DNA from: Pseudonocardia sp. MH-G8 | GTDB taxonomy: Bacteria; Actinomycetota; Actinomycetes; Mycobacteriales; Pseudonocardiaceae | Length of the DNA: 64,000 nucleotides | Direction of reading: 5' to 3' | Assembly (NCBI RefSeq): GCF_002262885.1 | Contig: NZ_NKYF01000006.1 | Coordinates: 124,001 to 188,000, forward strand | Shown here: piece after piece, positions 43,885 to 52,392 of the stretch | How positions within the stretch are numbered: position 1 is the first letter of the stretch | Layout of the letters: the number at the start of each line of letters is the position of its first letter | Notes under the pieces: generated by a model | Seen by the model: the letters and a program-made list of their open reading frames with translations, nothing else | What the model was told of the DNA's origin: nothing | Database searches by the model: none | Made by a program: the position numbers and the translations under genes

Positions 43885-44784
43885 ATGCTGCCGACCATGG
43901 CCACGAACCCCAGCCTCCTCGCTCTGCTCCGGCGCCAGGACGGGTTGATCACGTGCCGCCAGGCCGAGGAGCACGGCCTCCCGGCGCGAACCTTGCGGCA
44001 GCGGGCCGAGGACGACGGCTGGGGCCAGGTGGCGCCGCGGGTGTACCTCGCGGGCGGCCACCGCTTCACCCACCGGGCCCGCATCCGGGCGGCGGGACTG
44101 TCTGCGGGCGAGGACGCCACGGTGTGCGGGCCGGCGGCGGCGTGGTGGCACGCCATGCTCGAGTGCGCGCCGCAGGAGATCGGCGTGACGGTGCCGCGGC
44201 ACCGGGGGAAGCGCAGCCGGCCCGGGATCCGGATGCGGCGGCGTGACCTGCACTCGGCCGACCGCGTCCGCGTCCAGGAGCTCGCCGTGACCGGTCGGGC
44301 GCTGACAGCCCTCGAGACGGCGATCGCGGTGCCGGACGGTTCGGGCTTCCTCGACCGCGCGCTCCAGAAGCACGTGCCGTTCGCTCAGGTGTACAGCGCC
44401 TACTGCCGGAACCTGGGCTCGCGAGGTGGCGCAGAGATCGCCGCGCTGCTCACGGCGGCCGCCGACCGCGCCGCCTCCGCGGCCGAGCGCATCCTGCTGC
44501 GGCTCCTGCGTGACGCCGGCATCGGCGGGTGGCAGGTCGGCCTGCCGTTCCAGGGTTGGTTGATCGACCTCGCCTTCCCCGACGCCCGCATCGCGATCGA
44601 GATCGACAGCTGGGCCTGGCACACGGACGTCGAGCGGTTCCGCACCGACCGGCGCAAGGGCAACGCCCTCGTCCGCGACGGTTGGGTCGTCCTGCGCTTC
44701 ACCTGGCACGACCTCACGAACCGCCCCGGCTACGTGGTCGCCGAGATCCGCGCGGCCCTCCTGGCCTCCGCCGCGAAGGCGTGA
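43885..44784 (+). CDS. AbiEi-like antitoxin domain / DUF559 nuclease-fold protein
   Basis: 299 residues. The N-terminal ~60 residues (LLALLRRQDGLITCRQAEEH, ARTLRQRAEDDGWGQVAPRV) are a winged-helix module of the AbiEi type-IV antitoxin class. The C-terminal ~100 residues are a DUF559/Vsr-like restriction-endonuclease fold with VGLPFQGWLIDLAFPDARIA, IEIDSWAWHTDVERFRTDRR and VVLRFTWHDL, where D-x(n)-E-x-D resembles a PD-(D/E)xK site. No partner toxin is adjacent. It is flanked on both sides by 60-bp repeats; the stop codon TGA runs into copy 4. Start at 43885 or the ATG four codons later. Probably an acquired gene; role unknown. Confidence 0.8.
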   Translation: MLPTMATNPSLLALLRRQDGLITCRQAEEHGLPARTLRQRAEDDGWGQVAPRVYLAGGHRFTHRARIRAAGLSAGEDATVCGPAAAWWHAMLECAPQEIGVTVPRHRGKRSRPGIRMRRRDLHSADRVRVQELAVTGRALTALETAIAVPDGSGFLDRALQKHVPFAQVYSAYCRNLGSRGGAEIAALLTAAADRAASAAERILLRLLRDAGIGGWQVGLPFQGWLIDLAFPDARIAIEIDSWAWHTDVERFRTDRRKGNALVRDGWVVLRFTWHDLTNRPGYVVAEIRAALLASAAKA

Positions 44785-44842
44785 TCACCAGATCGGCGCA
44801 CAACCGGCGGCATGACGCCGCTCGTGCACCTGGCCGGCGATC
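44783..44842. repeat. 60-bp palindromic repeat, copy 4
   Basis: Exactly 60 bp, from GATCACC to GGCGATC, with GGCGCA, CCGGCGGCATGACGCCG at the centre and GTGCACC. The stop codon of the preceding gene (44782-44784) overlaps its first bases. Nothing else was seen in the gap 44785-44947. Confidence 0.75.
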
Positions 44843-44947
44843 ATCGTGCCGGGGACCTCCGAACCCGACCCGCGGCCCCGGGCCACTCGCAACCATCAGG
44901 GCAGGAGACCGCGCAGCCGGCGACCTCCGGGCCGCCCGCGCCAGGAC

Positions 44948-45427
44948 TCAGCGGCGGGTCGCGATCCGCACCCAGGACACCGCCAGCACCAGCACCGCGA
45001 GCACCGACAGCACCAGCCCGATGCCCGGCCCCGTGGCACCGAACGGCACCGCGATCTGCCGCGACCAGATGGCCCAGACCCCGGTGACCACGGAGATGCC
45101 GCAGCCGACGGCCGAGAGCCACGCGAGGCCCCACCAGCGCGTGGCCAGGGCGAGCGCGGAGCACACCAGCCCGAAGCCGAGCGAGGTGGCCGAGAACAGC
45201 GGCGGGAGGATCCCGAGCGAGGCGAGGCCGGCCAGCACCTCCCAGCCGTGTACCGAGCCGGTCCAGGGCAGCATCGTGCCGCCGATGAGCACCAGCATCG
45301 CCACCGACACGACCAGCCCGGTGGGTCCCGGGTCGATCGCGCGCGTGCCGCGCCGCTCGGCGTCGCGAAGCTCGGCGTCGAGAGCGGCGAGTTCCTCGGG
45401 CACCTTGTCCTCGTCCTCCTCGGTCAC
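44948..45427 (-). CDS. Four-helix membrane protein downstream of miaB (Rv2732c-like)
   Basis: 159 residues from the GTG at 45427, overlapping the miaB stop by 4 bp. An acidic N-terminus (TEEDEDKVPEELAALDAELR) is followed by four membrane helices (VVSVAMLVLIGGTMLPW, LFSATSLGFGLVCSALALAT, LAWLSAVGCGISVVTGVWAI, GIGLVLSVLAVLVLAVSWV). The pair miaB plus small membrane protein is conserved in actinobacteria. Function unknown. Confidence 0.88.
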   Translation of the reverse strand: MTEEDEDKVPEELAALDAELRDAERRGTRAIDPGPTGLVVSVAMLVLIGGTMLPWTGSVHGWEVLAGLASLGILPPLFSATSLGFGLVCSALALATRWWGLAWLSAVGCGISVVTGVWAIWSRQIAVPFGATGPGIGLVLSVLAVLVLAVSWVRIATRR

Positions 45428-46887
45428 GCGTTGGTCCCGCAGGCCGCCGCGGGCTGGGCCGGCGGCGCACCGAAGCTCGGCAGGCCGAGGCCGGTGGGCG
45501 CGCCGCCGGGCCGCACGCCGGACTCGTGGACGTCGCCCGCCCGGGTGCGGCGGTGGGTCTGCACCGGCCCGTCGGACACGAGGTGGTGCGGGGCGCCGTA
45601 GCCGATCGTGACCTCGACCAGGTCCCCGGGCCGCACCGCGAGCTCGCCGGGCGCGAAGTGCACCAGCCGGCCGTCGCGGGCACGACCGCTCATCCGGCGG
45701 GTGGCGCCGTCCTTGCGGCCCTCGCCGGTGGAGACGAGCACCTCGACCGTGCGTCCCTCCAGGGCCCGGTTCTGCTGCCAGGAGATCTCCTCCTGCAGCG
45801 TGACGAGCCGCTCGTACCGCTCCTGCACGACGGCCTTGGGCAGCTGGTCGGGCAGCCCCGCGGCGGGGGTGCCGGGGCGCGGCGAGTACTGGAACGTGAA
45901 CGCCTGCGAGAAGCGCGCCTGCGCCACGACGTCCAGCGTGGCCTGGAAGTCCTGCTCCGTCTCGCCGGGGAAGCCGACGATGATGTCGGTGGAGATCGCG
46001 GCCTCGGGCAGCGACGCGCGCACCTCGTCGAGGATGGCCAGGTACCGCGACGAGCGGTAGGAGCGGCGCATCCGGCGCAGCACGTCGTCGGAGCCCGACT
46101 GCAGCGGCATGTGCAGCTGCGGGCACACGTTCGGCGTCTCGGCCATCGCGGCGATGACGTCGGAGGTGAAGTCACGGGGGTGCGGGGAGGTGAACCGCAC
46201 GCGCTCCAGCCCGTCGACGTCGCCGCAGGCCCGCAGCAGCTTCGCGAACGCGCCGCGGTCGCCGAACTCAGCGCCGTAGGAGTTGACGTTCTGCCCGAGC
46301 AGCGTGACCTCGAGGACGCCCTCGGCGGCCAGCGCCTGCACCTCGGCGAGCACGTCGCCGGGGCGGCGGTCCTTCTCCTTGCCGCGCAGCGACGGGACGA
46401 TGCAGAAGGTGCAGGTGTTGTTGCACCCGACGGAGATCGACACCCAGCCCGCGTAGGCCGACTCGCGCCGCGCCGGAAGCGTGGACGGGAACACCTCGAG
46501 CGACTCGGCGATCTCCACCTGCGCGGCCTCGTTGTGCCGGGCGCGCTCGAGGAGCGTGGGCAGCGCGTGCACGTTGTGGGTGCCGAACACGACGTCGACC
46601 CACGGGGCCTTGCGCACGATCGTGTCGCGGTCCTTCTGCGCGAGGCAGCCGCCCACCGCGATCTGCATGCCGGGGCGGGCGTCCTTCACCGGACGCAGGT
46701 GCCCGAGGTTGCCGTAGAGCCGGTTGTCGGCGTTCTCCCGCACGGCGCAGGTGTTGAACACGACCACGTCGGCCTCGTCGGACGTCGACCGCTCGTAGCC
46801 CGCCGCCTCGAGCAGTCCGGCCATCCGCTCGGAGTCGTGCACGTTCATCTGACACCCGTAGGTGCGGACGGTGTAGCTGCGGGTCAC
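45424..46887 (-). CDS. miaB: tRNA-2-methylthio-N6-dimethylallyladenosine synthase
   Basis: 487 residues. The N-terminal UPF0004 domain starts TYGCQMNVHDSERMAG and has cysteines at 11, 47 and 81. The radical-SAM motif is SVGCNNTCTFCIVPSLRGKE near 155. The C-terminal TRAM domain starts near LEGRTVEVLVSTGEGRKDGA. It adds the methylthio group to the i6A37 made by MiaA (41225). A ~30-residue Pro/Gly tail follows the TRAM domain. ATG at 46887; divergent from the TAXI gene. Confidence 0.97.
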   Translation of the reverse strand: MTRSYTVRTYGCQMNVHDSERMAGLLEAAGYERSTSDEADVVVFNTCAVRENADNRLYGNLGHLRPVKDARPGMQIAVGGCLAQKDRDTIVRKAPWVDVVFGTHNVHALPTLLERARHNEAAQVEIAESLEVFPSTLPARRESAYAGWVSISVGCNNTCTFCIVPSLRGKEKDRRPGDVLAEVQALAAEGVLEVTLLGQNVNSYGAEFGDRGAFAKLLRACGDVDGLERVRFTSPHPRDFTSDVIAAMAETPNVCPQLHMPLQSGSDDVLRRMRRSYRSSRYLAILDEVRASLPEAAISTDIIVGFPGETEQDFQATLDVVAQARFSQAFTFQYSPRPGTPAAGLPDQLPKAVVQERYERLVTLQEEISWQQNRALEGRTVEVLVSTGEGRKDGATRRMSGRARDGRLVHFAPGELAVRPGDLVEVTIGYGAPHHLVSDGPVQTHRRTRAGDVHESGVRPGGAPTGLGLPSFGAPPAQPAAACGTNA

Positions 46888-47024
46888 GACCCCTCCTCGC
46901 TGCGCTCGTCACGGCCGTGCCCCCGGGCTGCGCCGATGGTGACCTCGCACGCTCGGTCACGACAACGAGGGTAGGCCGTGCCCGCCGTGTCGACCGCATC
47001 GGCCGGGCACGGCAGGATGCCCGC

Positions 47025-48008
47025 ATGCAGGCCCGGAGCGACGTGGTGGACCGCCGCCGCGTCCTGCGCGGGCTGCTGGCGGGCGTCGCCGCGCTCGGCG
47101 CCCTCCCCGCGCTCTCCGGCTGCTCCTCGCCGTTCGCGGGCGTACGTCTCACCCTCGCGACCGGTGGCACCCAGGGCGTCTACTACAACCTGGGCAACGC
47201 ATTGGCCGATGTGTGGCAGGCGCGCCTGGAGCTCGACGAGCGCCCCACCGTGCTGTCCACCGCGGGCTCGGTGGACAACCTGGACAGGCTCGCGAACGGC
47301 ATCGCGGACCTCGTGTTCAGCCAGGTGGACACGGCCGCCGACCAACTGGTGCGCACGCCCCCGAGCGACCCGCGCGCACCCCGGGCCCTCGCCCGGATCT
47401 ACGACGATGTCGTGCACGTCGTCGTGCCGGCCGACTTCCCCGCCGCCACGCTGGCGGACCTGCGCGGCGCGCGCGTGTCGGTCGGCGCACCCGACTCCGG
47501 CGTGCGGGTGATCGCCGAGCGGCTGCTGACCGCGGCGGGGCTGTCCGTCGCGACCGACTTCCAGGCGCTCCAGCTGGGCATCAACGACTCGGTCGAGGCG
47601 ATGGCCCGCCACGAGATCGACGCGTTCTTCTGGTCCGGCGGACTGCCGACCCGGGGCGTCACGGAGCTGGCGGCGCTGCGCCCGATCCGGCTGCTGAACC
47701 TGGAGGACCTGATCACACCCGTGCGGGCCGCGTTCCCGGCCTACGCGGCGGGCACGGTGCCCGCGCAGAGCTACGGCATCCCGGAGCCGGTCAGCACGCT
47801 GCTCGTGCGCAACTTCCTGATCGTCGGTGCCGGCATGCCCGACGCGCAGGCGAGCGCGCTCGTGGAGGGCCTCTTCGCCGCCCAGGAGCAGCTGGCGGCC
47901 GTGAGCCCGGCGGCGCTCACGATCGACCTGCGGGCCGCGATCGGGACGCAGCCCGTGCCGCTGCACCCCGGCGCCGAGCGGTTCTTCCGGGACGAGAAGG
48001 ACCCCTGA
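47025..48008 (+). CDS. TAXI-family TRAP transporter substrate-binding lipoprotein
   Basis: 327 residues from the ATG at 47025. It has a lipoprotein signal (VDRRRVLRGLLAGVAALGAL, then LSGC lipobox, Cys near residue 33). The binding fold follows with LTLATGGTQGVYYNLGNALA, AGSVDNLDRLANGIADLVFS and FFWSGGLPTRGVTELAAL. TAXI proteins capture organic acids for TRAP permeases. No TRAP permease gene is adjacent, so it may be an orphan or act as a sensor. Confidence 0.88.
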   Translation: MQARSDVVDRRRVLRGLLAGVAALGALPALSGCSSPFAGVRLTLATGGTQGVYYNLGNALADVWQARLELDERPTVLSTAGSVDNLDRLANGIADLVFSQVDTAADQLVRTPPSDPRAPRALARIYDDVVHVVVPADFPAATLADLRGARVSVGAPDSGVRVIAERLLTAAGLSVATDFQALQLGINDSVEAMARHEIDAFFWSGGLPTRGVTELAALRPIRLLNLEDLITPVRAAFPAYAAGTVPAQSYGIPEPVSTLLVRNFLIVGAGMPDAQASALVEGLFAAQEQLAAVSPAALTIDLRAAIGTQPVPLHPGAERFFRDEKDP

Positions 48009-48014
48009 GGCAGC

Positions 48015-48716
48015 TCAGCCGGCGGTCCCCCGGGCGGCGGCCAGCTGGTCGGTCGCACGGTGCATCATCCCCTGGAACAGGTCCTCGGCGAGGGAGTCCA
48101 TCGGCGTGAGGTGGCCGACGAGCTCGAGCATCACGAAGCCGTGCATCTGGGCGCGCAGCTCGTAGAACAGCGCGAGCGCGCCGACGGGCAGCGGCACGCG
48201 GCCCGGGTCGACCGCGGCGAGCCGCTCCGCCCCCGGCTGCACGGGCACGCGGGCGAGCTCCTCGGCGCTCCACCCGTCGAAGACGACCTCGAGGAACGGC
48301 GCGGCCAAGCCGGCGGACGCCCCGACCACCTCCTCGCTCGACGGCGGCTCGTAGCCGGGCACCGGTGTGCCGTAGAGCAGCAGGAACGCGGCGCGGTTCG
48401 CCAGCGCCCAGCGCCGGTAGGCGTTGGAGGCCGCGAACAGCCGCTCCACGTGCGCCCGGCCGCGACTGGCCTCGGCGGCCTCCTGGACCGCGGAGGCCAG
48501 CGCACGGTGCCCGTCGACGACGAGCGCGGTGAGCAGGGCGTCGCGGCTGTCGAAGTAGTGGTAGAGCGACTGCACGGTCATGCCGACGGCCCGCGCGACG
48601 CCGCGCAGCGACAGGCCCCCTGGCCCGCCCTCGGCGAGCTGTTCGAGCGCGGCGACCTTGATCTCGTGCACGGTCTCGGCCCGCCGACGGTCTCGCACCG
48701 ATCCTTCAACTGGCAA
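48015..48716 (-). CDS. TetR-family regulator (WHG-type C-terminus)
   Basis: 233 residues. Helix-turn-helix at residues 15-60 (HEIKVAALEQLAEGGPGGLS, RGVARAVGMTVQSLYHYFDS). The C-terminal domain (LPVGALALFYELRAQMHGFV) is the TetR_C_33/WHG type. It is divergent from a membrane protein gene at 48801. Two matching half-palindromes lie between them. Likely represses itself and that pair. Confidence 0.9.
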   Translation of the reverse strand: MPVEGSVRDRRRAETVHEIKVAALEQLAEGGPGGLSLRGVARAVGMTVQSLYHYFDSRDALLTALVVDGHRALASAVQEAAEASRGRAHVERLFAASNAYRRWALANRAAFLLLYGTPVPGYEPPSSEEVVGASAGLAAPFLEVVFDGWSAEELARVPVQPGAERLAAVDPGRVPLPVGALALFYELRAQMHGFVMLELVGHLTPMDSLAEDLFQGMMHRATDQLAAARGTAG

Positions 48717-48729
48717 CGACAGTTCTCCT

Positions 48730-48787
48730 TGACACTGTTAGACACACGCCCACATACTGGCGCCGCTCGCACAGACTAACACTGTCA
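48730..48787. promoter_or_regulatory. Inverted operator pair TGACACTGTTAG ... CTAACACTGTCA
   Basis: Two perfectly complementary 12-bp blocks (48730-48741 and 48776-48787) stand 34 bp apart in the divergent gap. The left one overlaps a TTGACA (48729-48734), a likely -35 element for the plus-strand genes. Confidence 0.65.
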
Positions 48788-48800
48788 GGCAGGAGCGGTC

Positions 48801-49700
48801 ATGCGCACGGTTCTCGCGGACGCCCGTCGCGGGCATCCCGGCCTCTACTGGCTGGCGGTCGTGATGGCCGCCCTCACCCTCGTGACGGCGGTCCTCGCCG
48901 TCATCGACCAGCGCACCCTGCTGGGCGCACCACTGTGGTTCAAGCCGGTGAAGTTCTCCCTCTCGATCATGCTGTACTCCGCCACGCTGGCGTGGATGCT
49001 CTCGCGGCTGCCGGGATCGGCGATGCACCGCACCGCGTGGGCCATCGTGGCGGCTCTCGGCCTGGAGCAGCTGATCATCGTGGGACAGGCGGCTCGCGGG
49101 GTGCGCAGCCACTTCAACGACGACACGCTGTTCGACGCCCTCCTCTTCGCGGTCATGGGCGCGACGATCACCGGGCTCTGGCTGGCGACCGTGGCCGTCG
49201 CGCTGCGGTTCCTGCGCGAACGACCGGCCGACCGCGTGACGAGCTCTGCGGTGCGGCTGGGGCTGCTGGTCGGGCTGGCCGGGATGGCCGTCGGGTTCCT
49301 GCTCGCACCCAACGGCGCGCATGCGGTGGGAGTGGCGGACGGAGGGCCGGGCCTGCCGTTCGTCGGCTGGAGCACCACCGGCGGCGACCTGCGGATCAGC
49401 CACTTCGTCGGCATGCACGCGCTGCAACTGCTCCCGCTGCTGGCCGCCGGGCTCGCGGCCGTGGCCGGCAGGCTCGACGAGACCGCGCGCGTCCACACCG
49501 TGCAGGTCGCCGCCGCCGGCTACGGCGCGCTCGTCGTGCTGCTCACCTGGCAGGCCCTGCGCGGCCAGCCCCTGCTCGCCCCCGACGCCCTCACCCTCGC
49601 CGCGCTCGCGGTCGTCCTCGCGGGCACCGGCGGTGCGCTCGCCGCCGTGCTGCGCGGCGCCGCCCGCCGCCACCCGTCAACCGCCACCGCGACCCCCTGA
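48801..49700 (+). CDS. Polytopic membrane protein (about 7-8 helices)
   Basis: 299 residues with hydrophobic segments near 12-33, 44-66, 76-94, 110-137, 152-172, 205-225 and two more near the C-terminus. No conserved motif that I can name. The start is set by an ATG after AGGCAGGAGCGGTC. It is followed 7 bp later by an ABA4-like gene, so the two form an operon under the divergent TetR. Confidence 0.8.
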   Translation: MRTVLADARRGHPGLYWLAVVMAALTLVTAVLAVIDQRTLLGAPLWFKPVKFSLSIMLYSATLAWMLSRLPGSAMHRTAWAIVAALGLEQLIIVGQAARGVRSHFNDDTLFDALLFAVMGATITGLWLATVAVALRFLRERPADRVTSSAVRLGLLVGLAGMAVGFLLAPNGAHAVGVADGGPGLPFVGWSTTGGDLRISHFVGMHALQLLPLLAAGLAAVAGRLDETARVHTVQVAAAGYGALVVLLTWQALRGQPLLAPDALTLAALAVVLAGTGGALAAVLRGAARRHPSTATATP

Positions 49701-49707
49701 GGCCCCC

Positions 49708-50151
49708 ATGGACCCGCAGCTGCTGTTCACGCTCACGTTCCCGCTCGCCGCGCCGTTCTGGGCGTTGATGATCCTCGCGCCCGGCTGGTCGGTCACCCGC
49801 CGGATCATCGGCTCGCCGCTGATCGTCGTGCCGCCGATGCTCGTCTACGCCGCCCTCGTCCTCCCGGACCTCGCCGGGTTCCTCGCCGCGGTCTCCTCGC
49901 CCCAGCTCGTGGGGGTGGCGGCACTCCTCGGCGTACCCGCGGGGGCTGCGGCGGGCTGGGCGCACTTCATCGCGTTCGACCTCTTCGTCGGGCGCTGGAT
50001 CCACCTCGACGCCCGGGAGCGCGGCATCCACCCGCTGGTCACCGCCCCGGTGCTCGTGCTGACGATCCTGCTCGCGCCGCTCGGCCTGCTCGCGTACCTG
50101 GCGCTGCGCGCGCTGCTGCCCTCCCGGCGCGAGGTGGCGCAACCGGCCTGA
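49708..50151 (+). CDS. ABA4-like family membrane protein (DUF4281)
   Basis: 147 residues, four membrane helices. Family blocks: LLFTLTFPLAAPFWALMILA, GWAHFIAFDLFVGRWIHLDA and HPLVTAPVLVLTILLAPLGL. Plant ABA4 acts in neoxanthin formation from carotenoids; bacterial members have no settled role. Paired with the upstream membrane protein. Confidence 0.85.
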   Translation: MDPQLLFTLTFPLAAPFWALMILAPGWSVTRRIIGSPLIVVPPMLVYAALVLPDLAGFLAAVSSPQLVGVAALLGVPAGAAAGWAHFIAFDLFVGRWIHLDARERGIHPLVTAPVLVLTILLAPLGLLAYLALRALLPSRREVAQPA

Positions 50152-50161
50152 CCGGGGCCGT

Positions 50162-51604
50162 TCACCACCCCACAGCCGGTCCACGGCCCTGCGGGGGATC
50201 CGGCTGGGGCGCGTCGCCGGGGTCCTCGCCGGCCCGGGGCAGCCGCGCCACCACCCGCAGCCCGCCACCCGGGGGGAGGTCGAGCACCAGCTCACCGCCC
50301 GCCACCGCGAGGGTGCGGGCCGCGATCGCGAGGCCGAGCCCGGTGCCCTCGATGTTGCTCTGCCCCGACCTGCGCCAGAACCGGTCGGTGGCGCGCTCCA
50401 GCTCCTCCGGTGGCATCCCGGGGCCGGTGTCGCGCACCGCGATCTCCACCAGGCCGTCCGCTGTCGCCGTGTGCACGGATATCGCGCTGCCCGCCGGCGC
50501 GTACTTGACGGCGTTGTCGAGCACCGCGTCGAGCACGGTCTCGATGGCGTTCTCCGGCGCCCGCACCCGCAGCCCGCTCACCCCGCCGTGCACCAACCGC
50601 AGCTCCTCGTGCTCGGCGAGCGGGCGCCACGCCTCGAGCCGGTCCTCCACCGCCGGATCGACCTCGACGACGACCGGTGGCGCCGTGCGCTCGGCCCGGG
50701 CCAGCGCCAGCAGGCCGTCGAGCAGGGTCGTCAACCGCTGCGCCTCCTCGAGCGCGGCGACGTGCTCCTCGGCCGCGGCGGCCTCCACGTGCCCGTCGAG
50801 GTTGGACAGGCGCAGGTGCAGCGCGGTGAGCGGGTTGCGCAGCTGGTGGCTCGCGTCGGCCACGAACGCGCGCTGCGCGGCGTAGGCCTGCGCCACGGTT
50901 GCGGTCATCCGGTCGAACGAGACCGACAGCTGCCGCAGCTCCGGCGGCCCCGACCCGTCCGCCACCGGCTCGGGGTCGGCGCCGGCCAGCACGGCGGCGG
51001 CGACCCGGCCCGTGCCCTCGTCGAGCCGGTGCACCGGCCGCAGGATCCACCGCACGATCGGCAGCGCCACGACGACGCCCAGCGCCAGCGCCACCAGCCC
51101 GGCCGCCGCGACCAGCGCCCACACCCGCAGTTCCTCGGCGCGCAGGCCGTCGGTCGACGAGACGGTCACCGCGACCCCGCGCACCTCGGTGTCCACGAGC
51201 ACCGGCTCGGCCAGCACCAGCGGGCGCTCGTCCCACGGCAGCAACAACGGGTAGACCTCGGAGCGCCGGTTCGCCAGCGCGAGCTCCACGCGCTCCCGCG
51301 CGTCCGCGTCGAGGACGGGCGGGGGCTGGCGGGAGGTGGCCACCAGATCGCCGTCCTCGTCGAGCACGAGGACCGCCACCCCGTAGACCTCGTCGTAGCG
51401 CATGAGCTCGTCCTCGAGCCCCGTGGTGTCCGCCTGGGTGATCGGGCGCTCCGCGACCGAGGCGTAGAAGATCGTGTCGGTCAACCGGTCCGCGAACATC
51501 GTCAGCTGCCGCGCCTGCGCGTAGGACAACGCCAGCGGCACCCCGAGCCCGGCGGCGAGCAGCCCCACCAGGAACAGCACGATGACCAGCAGCCGGGCGC
51601 GCAT
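50162..51604 (-). CDS. Sensor histidine kinase
   Basis: 480 residues from the ATG at 51604. Two membrane helices (residues 5-27 and ~165-190) enclose a ~135-residue extracytoplasmic sensor. A HAMP segment follows, then the H-box ADASHQLRNPLTALHLRL near 262 (phospho-accepting His), N-box DAVLDNAVKYAPAGS, G1 DTGPGMPPEEL and G2 IEGTGLGLAIA. The gene begins 5 bp after the response regulator stop. The signal is unknown; no target can be named, though the glutamate importer is divergent. Confidence 0.93.
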   Translation of the reverse strand: MRARLLVIVLFLVGLLAAGLGVPLALSYAQARQLTMFADRLTDTIFYASVAERPITQADTTGLEDELMRYDEVYGVAVLVLDEDGDLVATSRQPPPVLDADARERVELALANRRSEVYPLLLPWDERPLVLAEPVLVDTEVRGVAVTVSSTDGLRAEELRVWALVAAAGLVALALGVVVALPIVRWILRPVHRLDEGTGRVAAAVLAGADPEPVADGSGPPELRQLSVSFDRMTATVAQAYAAQRAFVADASHQLRNPLTALHLRLSNLDGHVEAAAAEEHVAALEEAQRLTTLLDGLLALARAERTAPPVVVEVDPAVEDRLEAWRPLAEHEELRLVHGGVSGLRVRAPENAIETVLDAVLDNAVKYAPAGSAISVHTATADGLVEIAVRDTGPGMPPEELERATDRFWRRSGQSNIEGTGLGLAIAARTLAVAGGELVLDLPPGGGLRVVARLPRAGEDPGDAPQPDPPQGRGPAVGW

Positions 51605-51609
51605 CCCGC

Positions 51610-52281
51610 CTACTGTTCCGGAGATCCGAGTCGATAACCCACGCCGCGAACGGTCTGCACGAGGTCGGCCCGCCCGAGCTTGGTGCGCAAGGTGGCCACG
51701 TGCACGTCGAGCGTGCGGTTGGCGCCCGCCCACGTACGCCCCCACACCTCGGCGACGATGCGGCTGCGCGTGCACACCGCACCGCCCGACGTCGCCAGCA
51801 GCGCGAGCACCTGGAACTCCTTGCGCGTGAGGTTCACCTGCTTGCCCGCGACGGTGACGGCGTGCTTGTGCAGGTCGACGACCACGTCGTCGAACTCGAC
51901 GACCTCCTCGGGGCCGGACGGCGCCGACTGCCGACGCCGCCGGTACACCGTGTGGATGCGCGCGACGAGCTCGTTGATGTCGTAGGGCTTCACGAGGTAG
52001 TCGTCGGCGCCGGAGTGCAGGCCGAGGATCCGGTCGTCCACCTCGCCGCGCGCCGACACCACGATCACCGGCACATCGCTGACCTCGCGGATCTCCCGGC
52101 AGACGTCCACGCCGTCGACGTCGGGCAGCCCCAGGTCGAGCAGCACGACGTCCACACCGGAGAGGTGCTCGACCGCCTCGCGGCCGGTGGCCAGGCGCGT
52201 GGTGGCGATGCCGTGGCGGTGCAGGGCGGGGCGCAGCGCGGCCGCGACGCGGTCGTCGTCCTCGACCAGCAGGATGTGCAC
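51610..52281 (-). CDS. OmpR/PhoB-type response regulator
   Basis: 223 residues. The receiver domain has the acidic pair in LLVEDDDRV, the phospho-acceptor Asp in DVVLLDLGLPDVDGVD near 50, and Lys in DYLVKPYDINELVARI near 100. The winged-helix output has LTRKEFQVLALLATSGGAVC and HVATLRTKLGRADLVQTVRG. Partner of the kinase at 50162. Confidence 0.94.
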   Translation of the reverse strand: MHILLVEDDDRVAAALRPALHRHGIATTRLATGREAVEHLSGVDVVLLDLGLPDVDGVDVCREIREVSDVPVIVVSARGEVDDRILGLHSGADDYLVKPYDINELVARIHTVYRRRRQSAPSGPEEVVEFDDVVVDLHKHAVTVAGKQVNLTRKEFQVLALLATSGGAVCTRSRIVAEVWGRTWAGANRTLDVHVATLRTKLGRADLVQTVRGVGYRLGSPEQ

Positions 52282-52340
52282 GTCCCCACCTTCCCCAAGA
52301 GCGTTATAGGAGCGAAACCCTATGGGTAGCTCAAGGTGCT

Positions 52341-52359
52341 GGACTGGACGGACCAGTCC
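52341..52359. promoter_or_regulatory. Inverted repeat GGACTGG-ACGGA-CCAGTCC
   Basis: A perfect 7-bp dyad lies between the response regulator gene and the divergent importer operon, 33 bp before the importer start. It is a possible operator for the importer. Confidence 0.5.
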
Positions 52360-52392
52360 GCCCTAGCGTCCCGCCATGCCCGGAGGCCGTAT

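Noticed and set aside
34655..44842. CRISPR array from the 60-bp repeats
   Set aside because: The repeats are palindromic, diverged and kilobases or genes apart, without regular spacers or cas genes.
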